A stretch of DNA of 64,000 nt from Salinisphaera hydrothermalis. Its GTDB lineage: Bacteria > Pseudomonadota > Gammaproteobacteria > Nevskiales > Salinisphaeraceae. Location: assembly GCF_040361195.1 (NCBI RefSeq), contig NZ_APNE01000008.1; one strand, given 5' to 3'. Made by a program: the position numbers and the translations under genes. Below are positions 17,681-26,309 of the stretch, in pieces. A model generated the notes under the pieces. That model saw only the letters and a list, made by a program, of their open reading frames with translations. It was not told the origin of the DNA and did no database searches. Position 1 is the first letter of the stretch, and every line of letters begins with the position of its first letter.

Positions 17681-18364
17681 TCAGCTCTTTCGTCCACCCG
17701 GTTTGCGGGCCACATCGTCTCGCACGTACACCGGCAGCGCCTCGCTCGCCACGAGCGTTCGTCCGTCGGCGAACAGCGGCCACGCCAGACGAGCGACATC
17801 GATCGCATGCGGCGCATCGACGCCGATCGGTGATGCATCAAGTCCCTGCACCTCGACGACCAGAGACCAGCCGTTACCCGCGCGACAGACCTTGTTCGTC
17901 GTCTCAACCATCAGATCGGCCGGCGCCATCACCCGTTCGGCGGCCATGGGCTCGGGCAGCCCACCGCGCTCGTACGTCGCGGTGTAGATCTCGCCCATGC
18001 GCGCATCCTGCACGACTTGGACACGGTCGGCCGTCGAGTCGTGATCGAACGCCCGCGCGGCGATCGCCGCCAGGGTCGAAATCCCGACCACCGGCAAGTT
18101 CGCGCCGCCGGCCAAGCCTTGGACCAGGCCGGCCGCGATACGCAGTCCGGTAAACGCCCCCGGGCCGCGTGCGAACGCGATACCGTCCAGATCGGCGAGC
18201 CCCAGCCGCGCGTCGTCGAGCAGTTGCTGCGCGGCAGGCAGCAGGCGCGTCGCGTGCGCGCGCGGCGCGATTTCGAAGACCTCGCGTGCCCGATCGGGGG
18301 CATCGCTATCGAACAGCGCGACGGAGAGTGCCTCGGTGGAGGCATCCAATGCGAGTATTTTCAT
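17681..18364 (-). CDS. tsaB: tRNA threonylcarbamoyladenosine synthesis protein TsaB
   Basis: 227-residue ASKHA-fold protein (YeaZ) that binds TsaD and TsaE to make t6A37 on ANN-decoding tRNAs. The N-terminus ILALDASTEALSVAL, HATRLLPAAQQLL and the GPGAFTGLRIAAGLVQGLA stretch are typical. It lacks the catalytic metal site of TsaD, as expected. Its ATG overlaps the stop of the helicase gene by 4 bp, making it the last part of the PBP1b-lipoprotein-helicase operon. Essential in most bacteria. Confidence 0.95.
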   Translation of the reverse strand: MKILALDASTEALSVALFDSDAPDRAREVFEIAPRAHATRLLPAAQQLLDDARLGLADLDGIAFARGPGAFTGLRIAAGLVQGLAGGANLPVVGISTLAAIAARAFDHDSTADRVQVVQDARMGEIYTATYERGGLPEPMAAERVMAPADLMVETTNKVCRAGNGWSLVVEVQGLDASPIGVDAPHAIDVARLAWPLFADGRTLVASEALPVYVRDDVARKPGGRKS

Positions 18365-20289
18365 GAGCGTGACGTTTCGATCGTCGAGGGCGCCAGTTCG
18401 TCGACGAACGCACAGGCCGCGCTGCGATTTCGCGTGATCGCCATCGGCGGCAGGCTGGCCCGGATCACCGAGCCATAGCGCGCGGTAAACAGGCGTGGGT
18501 CGCAGATGGCAAGCACGCCGCGATCCTCGGCGTCGCGGATCAGCCGGCCGACGCCCTGCTTGAGCATGATCACCGCCTGTGGCAGTTGATAATCCATGAA
18601 TGGGTTCTGGCCTTCTGCCTTCATCGCCTCGAAGCGCGCCGCGAGCACCGGGTCCGCCGGCGAGGCGAACGGCAATTTATCGATGATCACCAGCCGCAAC
18701 CCGTGACCGCGCACGTCCACGCCTTCCCAGAAACTGCTGGTCGCCACCAGAATAGCGTTCGAATCGGCGCGGAAATCGGCCAACAGGCTGGCGCGGGGCG
18801 CCTGCCCCTGGACCAGAGGATCGAAGCCGGCGTCGACCAATGCCTCCCCGTAGCGCCGTACGGCCCGATAGCTCGTACAGAGCACGAATGCCCCACCTTC
18901 GGCGGCATTGATCAGCGCGACGATTTCCTCGACCGCGGCGTCGTCAAAGTTCGGCGCGGACGGCGCCGGCATACGCTGCGGCGAGTACAGCAGCGCGTTC
19001 TGTTCGTAATCGAACGGGCTCGGCAGGATACGAGTTTCGACATCCGCCAGACCGAGTCGGCTACAGAAATAACCCAGTTCGTCTTTCACCGAGAGGGTCG
19101 CGGACGTGAAAATCCAGGCACTGGGCGTGGACTCCACCGCACGAGCGAACGGCGTGGCCACATCCAGCGGTGTGCTGTGCCAGATCCAGCTGGAACCGCG
19201 TCGCTCGATCCAGCTTACGCGCTCGCCGTCCTCGGCAGCTACAGTCGCCAACCGCGTGCGCAGATCTTCGGCGCGGCGCGCGATCGACTTCAAGCCTTCG
19301 CTACGCTCGGTGGCCGGCTCCAGCGTGCTTTCGAGCGTGTGGATGGCCTCGAGCAGCGCGTCCCGGGCCGCCACGCGCTCGGGGCTCGCGATCTCGCGCC
19401 AGCCTTCCGTCAGGGCGCCCTGCCCGAGCGCTTCGGTGAATCCGCCCTCACACTCGCCGAGCGCGTTGAAAGAATCGGCGAGATCCGGCATGTCGCCGCC
19501 CAACGCCTCGATCTCGGCGCGGCCGTCGCGCACCAGATCGCGGAGTTGGCGCGAGGATACGGCCTGGCCGAAGAAACGACCGGCAATATCGGGCAGCTTG
19601 TGCGCCTCGTCGAGTACGATGGCATCAGCGCCGGGCAGGACTTCGCCGAACCCGGCTTCACGCACGGTCATATCGGCGAATAACAAATAATGATTGGCGA
19701 TGACCAGATCGGCCGCCTGCGCCTCGCGACGCGCATGCAGCACCCAACACTGATCGTAGAGCGGGCAATCGGTACCCAGGCAGTTATCGGTCGTGGACGT
19801 GATTCGTGGCCACAGCGCGTCACCGTCGCTTGGGTCGCCGAACTCCCCAATGTCGCCCGTCCGAGTACGCCCGGCCCACTCGCGCACTTTGCGTAGCCGT
19901 GGCGCGAGATACAGATCGCCACTGGTTTCGGCCAGGTCCAGCCGATGCAGACAAAGATAGTTGGAGCGGCCCTTGAGCACCGCCGTATGCACGCTGCGCC
20001 CCAACACGGTCTGAGCCAGCGGCACGTCCTTCTCGGCGAGCTGCGTCTGCAGGTAACGAGTCGCGGTTGACACGATCACCTTGCGCCGCGAGGCCAACGC
20101 CGGCAACAAATAAGCGAGCGTCTTGCCGGTTCCCGTGCCGGCTTCGACGACCAGACGCCCCCCGGCATCCATCGCGCGCGCCACAGCCGTCGCCATTTCG
20201 GCCTGGCCGGCGCGTGGGCGATAACCGGGCAACGCCGCGGCGAGAGCCGCGTCGTCCTCGAACAGCGCGGCTCCGGCCGCCGCCGTCAT
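18361..20289 (-). CDS. yoaA: ATP-dependent DNA helicase, YoaA/DinG (XPD-like) family
   Basis: 642-residue superfamily 2 5'-3' helicase. Walker A GTGTGKT (51-57), four cysteines fit for an iron-sulphur cluster (C113, C170, C175, C181) and the DEAH box (227-230) are present, with helicase motifs V-VI near the C-terminus (QAVIMLKQGVGRLIRD). E. coli YoaA works with the HolC subunit in repair of stalled forks. The association with tsaB (yoaA-tsaB order, ATGA overlap) is the same as in E. coli and supports YoaA over DinG. It also overlaps the upstream lipoprotein gene by 4 bp. Confidence 0.93.
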   Translation of the reverse strand: MTAAAGAALFEDDAALAAALPGYRPRAGQAEMATAVARAMDAGGRLVVEAGTGTGKTLAYLLPALASRRKVIVSTATRYLQTQLAEKDVPLAQTVLGRSVHTAVLKGRSNYLCLHRLDLAETSGDLYLAPRLRKVREWAGRTRTGDIGEFGDPSDGDALWPRITSTTDNCLGTDCPLYDQCWVLHARREAQAADLVIANHYLLFADMTVREAGFGEVLPGADAIVLDEAHKLPDIAGRFFGQAVSSRQLRDLVRDGRAEIEALGGDMPDLADSFNALGECEGGFTEALGQGALTEGWREIASPERVAARDALLEAIHTLESTLEPATERSEGLKSIARRAEDLRTRLATVAAEDGERVSWIERRGSSWIWHSTPLDVATPFARAVESTPSAWIFTSATLSVKDELGYFCSRLGLADVETRILPSPFDYEQNALLYSPQRMPAPSAPNFDDAAVEEIVALINAAEGGAFVLCTSYRAVRRYGEALVDAGFDPLVQGQAPRASLLADFRADSNAILVATSSFWEGVDVRGHGLRLVIIDKLPFASPADPVLAARFEAMKAEGQNPFMDYQLPQAVIMLKQGVGRLIRDAEDRGVLAICDPRLFTARYGSVIRASLPPMAITRNRSAACAFVDELAPSTIETSRS

Positions 20290-20885
20290 TGGTTGTATTG
20301 CGACGCGGCCTGGCGGAAGTTGACCGCCTGCGCGCTGGCTTTCTGGGCCCCCATCTTATCGCCCGCCTGCTTGCGCGCTTCCGCGATCAGCTGCCAATTG
20401 CCGGATTCCACGAACGGATTATTGTCCGACACGCTGTTGGACTTCATAGCCATCTGCTCGGCCTGCCCGTTCTGTCCTTCGGCCAGCCGGACCGCGGCCA
20501 AGCGCTGGTAGATGAACGGGTTGCGCGGGTCGAGGTCGAGTGCGCGTTCCAGGGTCGAGGCCGCCGCGTCCATATGGCCCGCGTTGGCCAGCGTATCGGC
20601 ACGGCCCAGCAACGACATCACCGCCGGACTGCTGATCTCTGATGCGCTGCGGGGCGGCGCTTTCTTGGGTTGCTGCGGCGCGGTTGTCGCGGTTTGCCCG
20701 CCGCCGTTACCCGACGACTGAGGTGTCGTCGGCCCCGGTTGCCCGGTCTGGCTCGGAGTCGGGCTCGGGCTCGGTTGCGGCGGCGGATTATTGCCGCCCG
20801 GCCGCGACATGCCGCCGGGCTGCGTCGCACAGCCGGCCACGAGGATCAGAGCGCCGAGCGCGATGAGTGATTTTGTGTGTTGCAT
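20286..20885 (-). CDS. TPR-repeat lipoprotein beside PBP1b (LpoP-like)
   Basis: 199-residue lipoprotein: signal peptide with lipobox LVAGC (Cys about 19), a long Pro/Ser/Thr/Gln-rich linker (residues about 22-75), then a tetratricopeptide region with SLLGRADTLANAGHMDAAASTLERALDLDPRNP. The start is the ATG at 20885, 1 bp after the mrcB stop. An outer-membrane lipoprotein with a disordered linker and TPRs encoded next to PBP1b fits LpoP, the PBP1b activator of Pseudomonas as I recall it. E. coli LpoB is unrelated in fold. The role is inferred from architecture and position. Confidence 0.8.
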   Translation of the reverse strand: MQHTKSLIALGALILVAGCATQPGGMSRPGGNNPPPQPSPSPTPSQTGQPGPTTPQSSGNGGGQTATTAPQQPKKAPPRSASEISSPAVMSLLGRADTLANAGHMDAAASTLERALDLDPRNPFIYQRLAAVRLAEGQNGQAEQMAMKSNSVSDNNPFVESGNWQLIAEARKQAGDKMGAQKASAQAVNFRQAASQYNQ

Positions 20886-20886
20886 A

Positions 20887-23334
20887 TCAGAACAGGCGCT
20901 GGAACCAGTTGCCCTTCCGTTTTTCCGGCTGCTGCTCTTGTTGCTGCTGTTGCCGGTGGTATTGGGCATTCTGGCTCATGATATCGGTATCGCAAGGGGT
21001 CAGCCCCTGCGGCACATAGCCTTTGATAAAAGGTACTTTTACCGCATTCGGACAGTTTTGCCCATGACCGTACATCGCATCCGGGTCCGGTCCGAGCCCC
21101 TGATTCACCGCCCCCGGGTTGAACACCAGATTCAACGGCATCTGCGCGATGTTATCGGGCGGCGTGTTCACAATGCCGCGCGCATCGATATCTTTCATGA
21201 TCCGCGACCAGATCGGCAAGGCGCCTGTGGCGCCGGTCAGATGCGCGGATTTGTCGTCGTCGCGCCCGACCCAGACCACGCTCACGCGATTCGCGCCAAA
21301 ACCGGCGAACCAGGCATCGCGCAGATTGTTTGTCGTGCCCGTCTTGCCGGCCATCTGCTTCGAGTTATCGAGCACACGATACATGCCCGCGCCGGTGCCG
21401 TAGCGGGCCACGCGTTCCATCAGCCATTGAACGATGTACGCCGGCCCCGGATCGACCACTTGGTGGATCTTGAGCGGATAACGGGTCAGCGGCTTGCCGT
21501 TGCGTGTGGTGACATCACGAATCGCGCGTAGCGGCGTGTAATAACCGCCCGTCGCCAGCGTGTTATAGATCTGCGCGACGTCCAGGGGCGTCATGCCTAC
21601 CGCGCCGAGCGCGAGCGACGGCACCGCCATCGGTTTGCCGCGATAACCGAGGTCGTGCAGCGTTTTGATGATATTCGGGATGCCGACCGACAGCGCCAGC
21701 CGCGAGCTCGCCAGATTCAGGCTGTGCTCAAGGGCGTAATACAGCGGCACATCCGTGCCGTGGCTATGCTCCGAGTAGTTATGGGGACGCCATGTCTTGC
21801 CGTTGGCCAGTTTCACGGCGAGCGGGGAATCGTCCAGCGGCGTGATGGGGTTGAACTTGGAGGGGTTCTTGATCGCGGTCAGGTAATCGACCGGCTTCAT
21901 CAATGAACCGACCTGCCGACGCGCGTCCAGCGCCCGGTTGAAGCCGGCATAGCCACGGTCACGCCCGCCGACCAGCGCGAGCACATTGCCGCCTTCGACG
22001 CTCGTGACCACTGCCGCGGATTCGAGGCTGTCCTTCTTGATGCCACGGGCCTTCTCGACGCGCTTGAGTCCCTGGTCGACTTCCTTCTCGGCGGCGGCCT
22101 GCACGCTCGGATCGAGCGTTGTGAAGATTCGTAGGCCGCCTTCGGTAAGGTCCGAATCGTTGTACTGCCCGTGCAGCTGCTCGCGTACCAGATCGATGAA
22201 CGCCGGATACTGCGTATTGCCGTGAGCCGAGCGATTGGTCACGCCAAGCGGCGCCGCTTTGGCTTTCTGCCAGGCCTTGTCCTTGAGAAAGCCGGCGTTG
22301 TGGAACATATCCAGCACGAGATCGCGCCGTGCCTTGGCCCGTTTCGGATGCTGGCGCGGGTTGTAGTAGCTCGGGCCCTTGACCATGCCCACCAGCAGCG
22401 CGATCTCGCTCGGCTGCAGCTCCTGTACCGGCTTGCGGAAATAGAAGTAGCTCGCCAGACCGAAGCCATGGATCGCGCGCGAGCCGTCCTGGCCGAGGTA
22501 CACCTCGTTGAGGTAAGCCTGAAGGATCTCGTCCTTGGAAAAATGCGCATCCAGCAGGATGGCCATCAGCGCTTCCTTGAGTTTGCGGCCGATGGTCTGG
22601 CGATTGGTCAGATAGAAGTTCTTCACCAACTGCTGCGTGAGCGTGGAACCGCCCTGCACGATGTGGCCCGCGCGTAGATCCGCCCAGGCTGCGCGGACGA
22701 TCGCCTTGGGCGACACGCCCCAGTTGGTCATGAAACTGCGATCCTCGACCGTAATCAGTCCAGCCGGCAGCATGGGCGGGACATCGCCCAGCTTCACCAG
22801 AATCCGATCCGAGCCGTTGGTCGGGTAGATACTGCCAATCAACAATGGGTCGAGCCGAATCAGCGCCAGCTTGCCCTTGTCGTCGATGGACTTGAACGAG
22901 GCAACCCCGCTGCCGTCAAAGGTCAGCTGTATTTCGCGGTCGGGCTGCGTGCCGTCCCAGAACTGGAACGCGCGAGTATGAATCGACAGCGTCGAACCGG
23001 AGGCCTTGAACGTGCCCTGGTCGCTGAGCGTATCGGCCTCGCGATAACCCTGGCGCTCCAGGCGCTGCTCTAGATCCTTCTCCGATAGATCCAGGCCGGC
23101 GTAGAGCTCCAGCGGGCTGGCGTAAACCTTGGCCGGCAGCTTCCAGCGCGTCCCCTCGAACTTGGAACGCACCTCATGATCGAGATGCACCGTATAAAGC
23201 GCCAGTGCGGCCGCGCCCGCACAGAATACCAACGCGACATACGGCAGAAGCCGACGAAACCAGCCGCGCGGCTGGCCGCGACGAGGTTTGGAGCGCTTAC
23301 CGGATTTACGAGATTTTTTCGCCAACGGGACCAT
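20887..23334 (-). CDS. mrcB: penicillin-binding protein 1B (bifunctional peptidoglycan synthase)
   Basis: 815-residue class A PBP. A basic cytoplasmic tail, one membrane helix (residues about 29-49) and a UB2H domain (about 65-155) come first. The glycosyltransferase domain has catalytic E197 in VEDRSF and the GGSTLTQQLVKN motif. The transpeptidase domain has S477-L-M-K480, S538-L-N540 and K664-T-G. A Gln-rich C-terminal tail follows (QQQQQEQQ near 795-802). The UB2H domain identifies PBP1b over PBP1a. It polymerises and cross-links peptidoglycan at the inner membrane and heads a four-gene operon with the lipoprotein, helicase and tsaB. Confidence 0.96.
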   Translation of the reverse strand: MVPLAKKSRKSGKRSKPRRGQPRGWFRRLLPYVALVFCAGAAALALYTVHLDHEVRSKFEGTRWKLPAKVYASPLELYAGLDLSEKDLEQRLERQGYREADTLSDQGTFKASGSTLSIHTRAFQFWDGTQPDREIQLTFDGSGVASFKSIDDKGKLALIRLDPLLIGSIYPTNGSDRILVKLGDVPPMLPAGLITVEDRSFMTNWGVSPKAIVRAAWADLRAGHIVQGGSTLTQQLVKNFYLTNRQTIGRKLKEALMAILLDAHFSKDEILQAYLNEVYLGQDGSRAIHGFGLASYFYFRKPVQELQPSEIALLVGMVKGPSYYNPRQHPKRAKARRDLVLDMFHNAGFLKDKAWQKAKAAPLGVTNRSAHGNTQYPAFIDLVREQLHGQYNDSDLTEGGLRIFTTLDPSVQAAAEKEVDQGLKRVEKARGIKKDSLESAAVVTSVEGGNVLALVGGRDRGYAGFNRALDARRQVGSLMKPVDYLTAIKNPSKFNPITPLDDSPLAVKLANGKTWRPHNYSEHSHGTDVPLYYALEHSLNLASSRLALSVGIPNIIKTLHDLGYRGKPMAVPSLALGAVGMTPLDVAQIYNTLATGGYYTPLRAIRDVTTRNGKPLTRYPLKIHQVVDPGPAYIVQWLMERVARYGTGAGMYRVLDNSKQMAGKTGTTNNLRDAWFAGFGANRVSVVWVGRDDDKSAHLTGATGALPIWSRIMKDIDARGIVNTPPDNIAQMPLNLVFNPGAVNQGLGPDPDAMYGHGQNCPNAVKVPFIKGYVPQGLTPCDTDIMSQNAQYHRQQQQQEQQPEKRKGNWFQRLF

Positions 23335-23724
23335 CCACGCGTTCGAACCGCGCAGATAGTACCAAAGCTAGAACCGGTTGGCGTTCGAGCCGTCAGCGCC
23401 ACCTGCAACACCCGAAGGCTGTGGTTGGGCGCGATGCTTCAAAAGTGGTCGGCCCCGATTGAACCAGCGCCGCCAACGACCGACCGCCATCGGCGCGAAT
23501 CTGTATCGATCTGCTGATCGATGTCGGAAAGAACGAGGAAGAAGCCCGCGTGATGCACCGATACCGAAGACGCCCGGAAACCCAACCCACCGTTGGCGGT
23601 TTTCGCGTTTATCCTCGGGCGAAAACAGCAAACGCCAAAGAACAACTCAGGGGTCGCGCGCGCAATAGGCGAACGAGACGGCTACGGGCGCTGGCCACAA
23701 TCCCAGCGCCCCGATCGGAGACGC
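23335..23724. other. intergenic region with several hairpins, upstream of mrcB
   Basis: 390 bp between phoU (ends at 23725) and mrcB (starts at 23334), both on the minus strand. Besides the phoU end hairpin (listed separately) it contains a perfect dyad ATCGATC-TGCT-GATCGAT (23505-23522) and a long hairpin with TTGGCG/CGCCAA and TTTTCGC/GCGAAAA arms (23593-23638). Open frames here show no recognisable protein. It must include the mrcB promoter and could encode a structured leader or small RNA. Confidence 0.45.
23686..23711 (-). terminator. hairpin downstream of phoU
   Basis: Perfect 9-bp stem GGGCGCTGG / CCAGCGCCC with an 8-nt loop, beginning 14 bp after the phoU stop. Probable end of the pst-phoU transcript; no U-run follows on the minus strand, so termination may be incomplete. 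Confidence 0.5.
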
Positions 23725-24471
23725 CTAGGCGTTCTTGGCGGCGTTGCGCTGGCCGCTCTTTACCTCTCTTTCCAGTTCTTCCATGCCGACGTGGCGGACG
23801 TCGCGCCCGCCAACGAAGTACACGACGTATTCACCAATGTTCGTCGAGTGGTCGCCGATCCGCTCCAGAGCCTTGACCGCCCACATCACGTCGAGCATGT
23901 GCCGGATCGTACGCGGGTCCTCCATCATGAAGGTGATGCACTGACGCATGACCCCTTCGTATTCACGATCGACTTCCGAATCGTGGTGGGCAACCGCCAG
24001 CGCGGTCTCGGTGTCCATCCGGGCGAACGCATCCAGCGCATCGCGCACCATCTGGCGCACGTGTCGACCGAGCGCCTCAATCTGCCGGAACGCGCTCGTC
24101 GGGCGCTCCTGCCCGGCCAGTTGCATGGCCATGCGGCCGATCTTTTCGGCTTCGTCGCCAATGCGCTCGAGATCGGTGATGGTCTTGGCAATGGCGAGCA
24201 CCAGGCGAAGATCGCCGGCCTGGGGCTGGCGCCGCGCTAGGATCTTGGTGCACTCCTCGTCGATCGCGACTTCCATCGCGTTGATCTTGTAATCGCTGCG
24301 CGAGACTTCCTCGCCCAGGCCGCCGTCGCCGTCCACCAGCGCTTTCACGCCGTTGGCGATCTGTTGCTCGACCAACCCGCCCATGGTGAGGACGCGTTCA
24401 CGCACGTCCTCGAGTTCGACGTCGAACTGCTTGGAGGTATGTTTCTCGATGCCGATTTTATCCAGTTCCAT
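23725..24471 (-). CDS. phoU: phosphate signalling complex protein PhoU
   Basis: 248-residue all-helical protein with two PhoU three-helix repeats. Each carries a metal-binding acidic helix motif (ITDLERIGDEAEKIG near 104-118; VKALERIGDHSTNIGEYV near 205-222). PhoU keeps PhoR in its phosphatase state when phosphate is plentiful and restrains Pst. The start is the ATG at 24471 (MELDKIG), with GAGG upstream; a longer in-frame reading overlaps pstB and is not homologous. It is the last gene of pstSCAB-phoU, 34 bp after pstB. Confidence 0.96.
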   Translation of the reverse strand: MELDKIGIEKHTSKQFDVELEDVRERVLTMGGLVEQQIANGVKALVDGDGGLGEEVSRSDYKINAMEVAIDEECTKILARRQPQAGDLRLVLAIAKTITDLERIGDEAEKIGRMAMQLAGQERPTSAFRQIEALGRHVRQMVRDALDAFARMDTETALAVAHHDSEVDREYEGVMRQCITFMMEDPRTIRHMLDVMWAVKALERIGDHSTNIGEYVVYFVGGRDVRHVGMEELEREVKSGQRNAAKNA

Positions 24472-24505
24472 GATGGCCTCGTCGCGTTTGTTCGCGTGAT
24501 CGGGA

Positions 24506-25453
24506 TCAGCCGTAACGGCCGGTGATATAATCCTCGGTGCGCTTTTCGCGCGGATTGGTGAACAACGAATCGGTATCCGCGTATTCGACCACCTCGCCGA
24601 GATGAAAGAATGCCGTATAGCCCGCGACACGCGCGGCCTGCTGCATATTGTGAGTCACGATCACGATGGTGTAGTCCTCGCGCAGCTCGTGGACCAGTTC
24701 CTCGATCTTGAGCGTGGCGACCGGATCCAGCGCCGAGGCCGGTTCATCGAGCAACAGAACCTCGGGTTTCACTGCAACGGCTCGTGCAATGCAAAGACGT
24801 TGCTGCTGACCACCGGACAACGCGCTGCCGTTGGCACGCAGCTTGTCCTTGACCTCATCCCACAGCGCCGCTTTCTTCAACGACCACTCGACGCGCTCGT
24901 CCATCTCATGGCGCTTGAGTTTCTCGTACAGGCGCACGCCGAAGGCGATGTTGTCGTAGATACTCATGGGAAATGGCGTCGGCTTCTGGAACACCATCCC
25001 GATCTTGGAACGCAGAACGTTGAGATCGACTCCGCGATCCAGCAGATTCATGCCGTCCATCTCGATCGAACCGGAGGCCTTGTGCCCCGGGTAGAGCTCG
25101 AAGATACGGTTGAAGCAACGCAGCAACGTCGATTTGCCACAGCCCGACGGACCAATGAACGCCGTGACCTCGTTGTCGACAATATCGACGTTGATGTTCT
25201 TCAAGGCGTGAAAATCGCCGTAGTGGAAGTTGAGATCGCGCACCGCGACCTTACAGGGGTTGTTCTTGGCAACTACCCCGGTGGTCTGCTGTGCTGGGCT
25301 CGAGGGCGCCTCGCTTTTGGCCGCGGGTGCGTCGGATCGAGCCGAGCCGCGCGACGTCTCTTGAGCGCTGCGTTCGGTTTCACCATAGGTGTTACGGGCC
25401 GCCACCGACGGCGTCGTGCCCGGGGAAAGCGAATCGGTCGAGGAACTGGCCAT
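24506..25453 (-). CDS. pstB: phosphate ABC transporter ATP-binding protein PstB
   Basis: 315-residue ATPase that powers Pst. Walker A GPSGCGKST (101-109), signature LSGGQQQR (212-219) and Walker B LLLDEP (233-238) are intact. Typical PstB is about 250-260 residues; the first 62 residues here are a Ser/Thr/Ala/Gln-rich low-complexity extension with no known fold. The conserved domain starts near KVAVRDLNFHYG. An internal start inside the extension is possible, but the upstream ATG has GAGAG nearby and follows pstA by 12 bp. It is the only pstB in this window, although two pstCA sets exist. Confidence 0.95.
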   Translation of the reverse strand: MASSSTDSLSPGTTPSVAARNTYGETERSAQETSRGSARSDAPAAKSEAPSSPAQQTTGVVAKNNPCKVAVRDLNFHYGDFHALKNINVDIVDNEVTAFIGPSGCGKSTLLRCFNRIFELYPGHKASGSIEMDGMNLLDRGVDLNVLRSKIGMVFQKPTPFPMSIYDNIAFGVRLYEKLKRHEMDERVEWSLKKAALWDEVKDKLRANGSALSGGQQQRLCIARAVAVKPEVLLLDEPASALDPVATLKIEELVHELREDYTIVIVTHNMQQAARVAGYTAFFHLGEVVEYADTDSLFTNPREKRTEDYITGRYG

Positions 25454-25465
25454 GAGAATGCTCTC

Positions 25466-26299
25466 CTATTTGGACGGGCGGAGTACGAACCGGACAACGA
25501 TGTTGAGCGCCAGGATCGCGAAGGTGATCAGGAACGCGCCCACCCATGCTAGATGGTGCCAGTCCTCATAGGGACTCAGCGCAAACTGGAAGATCATGAT
25601 CGGGAGATTTGCGATCGGCTGCAGCAGGTTCGTACTGAAGAAGTTGTTGTTTAACGCGGTAAACAACAGAGGCGCGGTTTCACCGGCAATACGCGCCACG
25701 CCCAGAATGACCCCGGTGATAATGCCGGACAGTGCGGCGCGGTAAACGATGCGGGTGATGATTTTCCAGCGCGGAATGCCGAGGGCAGCGGCCGCTTCGC
25801 GCATCTGATCGGACACCAGACGCATCATGTTTTCCGTGATACGGACGTTAAGCGGAATCACGATCAACGCCAGCGCAACGCCACCGGCGAGCGCCGAGAA
25901 ATGCCCCATCGTGATCACGACGATCTGGTATACGAACAAACCGATGATGATCGACGGCGCGGACAGCAATACGTCGTTGAAAAAGCGTACGAGCGCGGCC
26001 ATGCGGCTGCTACGGCCGTATTCAGCCAGATAGGTGCCGGCAAAAATACCGATCGGCGCCCCGATGCCCGTGCCGATGAGCGTCACGATCAGACTGCCGA
26101 CGATGGCGTTCGACAGGCCGCCACTATTGCCTGGCGCCGGGGTCGGCTGGGTAAATACATCCCAGCTCAGATACCCCACGCCGTGACTGATCAGCGTCCA
26201 CAGTAGCCACACCAGCCAGAACAAACCGAACAGCGTGGTGGCGACCGCGGCACTCATATTGAAGTTGTTTATGAACTTGCGTCGTTGATAGATCGTCAT
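25466..26299 (-). CDS. pstA: phosphate ABC transporter permease PstA (system 1)
   Basis: 277-residue inner-membrane permease with six hydrophobic segments and a BPD_transp_1 domain, including the EAA-type loop MREAAAALGIPRWKII. It forms the channel with PstC. A 10-bp spacer separates it from pstC upstream and 12 bp from pstB downstream. Length is in the family range. Confidence 0.95.
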   Translation of the reverse strand: MTIYQRRKFINNFNMSAAVATTLFGLFWLVWLLWTLISHGVGYLSWDVFTQPTPAPGNSGGLSNAIVGSLIVTLIGTGIGAPIGIFAGTYLAEYGRSSRMAALVRFFNDVLLSAPSIIIGLFVYQIVVITMGHFSALAGGVALALIVIPLNVRITENMMRLVSDQMREAAAALGIPRWKIITRIVYRAALSGIITGVILGVARIAGETAPLLFTALNNNFFSTNLLQPIANLPIMIFQFALSPYEDWHHLAWVGAFLITFAILALNIVVRFVLRPSK

Positions 26300-26309
26300 C
26301 GCGGCGTTC

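Noticed and set aside
24472..24630. 53-residue N-terminal extension of PhoU
   Set aside because: Overlaps pstB, non-homologous, and a good ribosome-binding site precedes ATG 24471.
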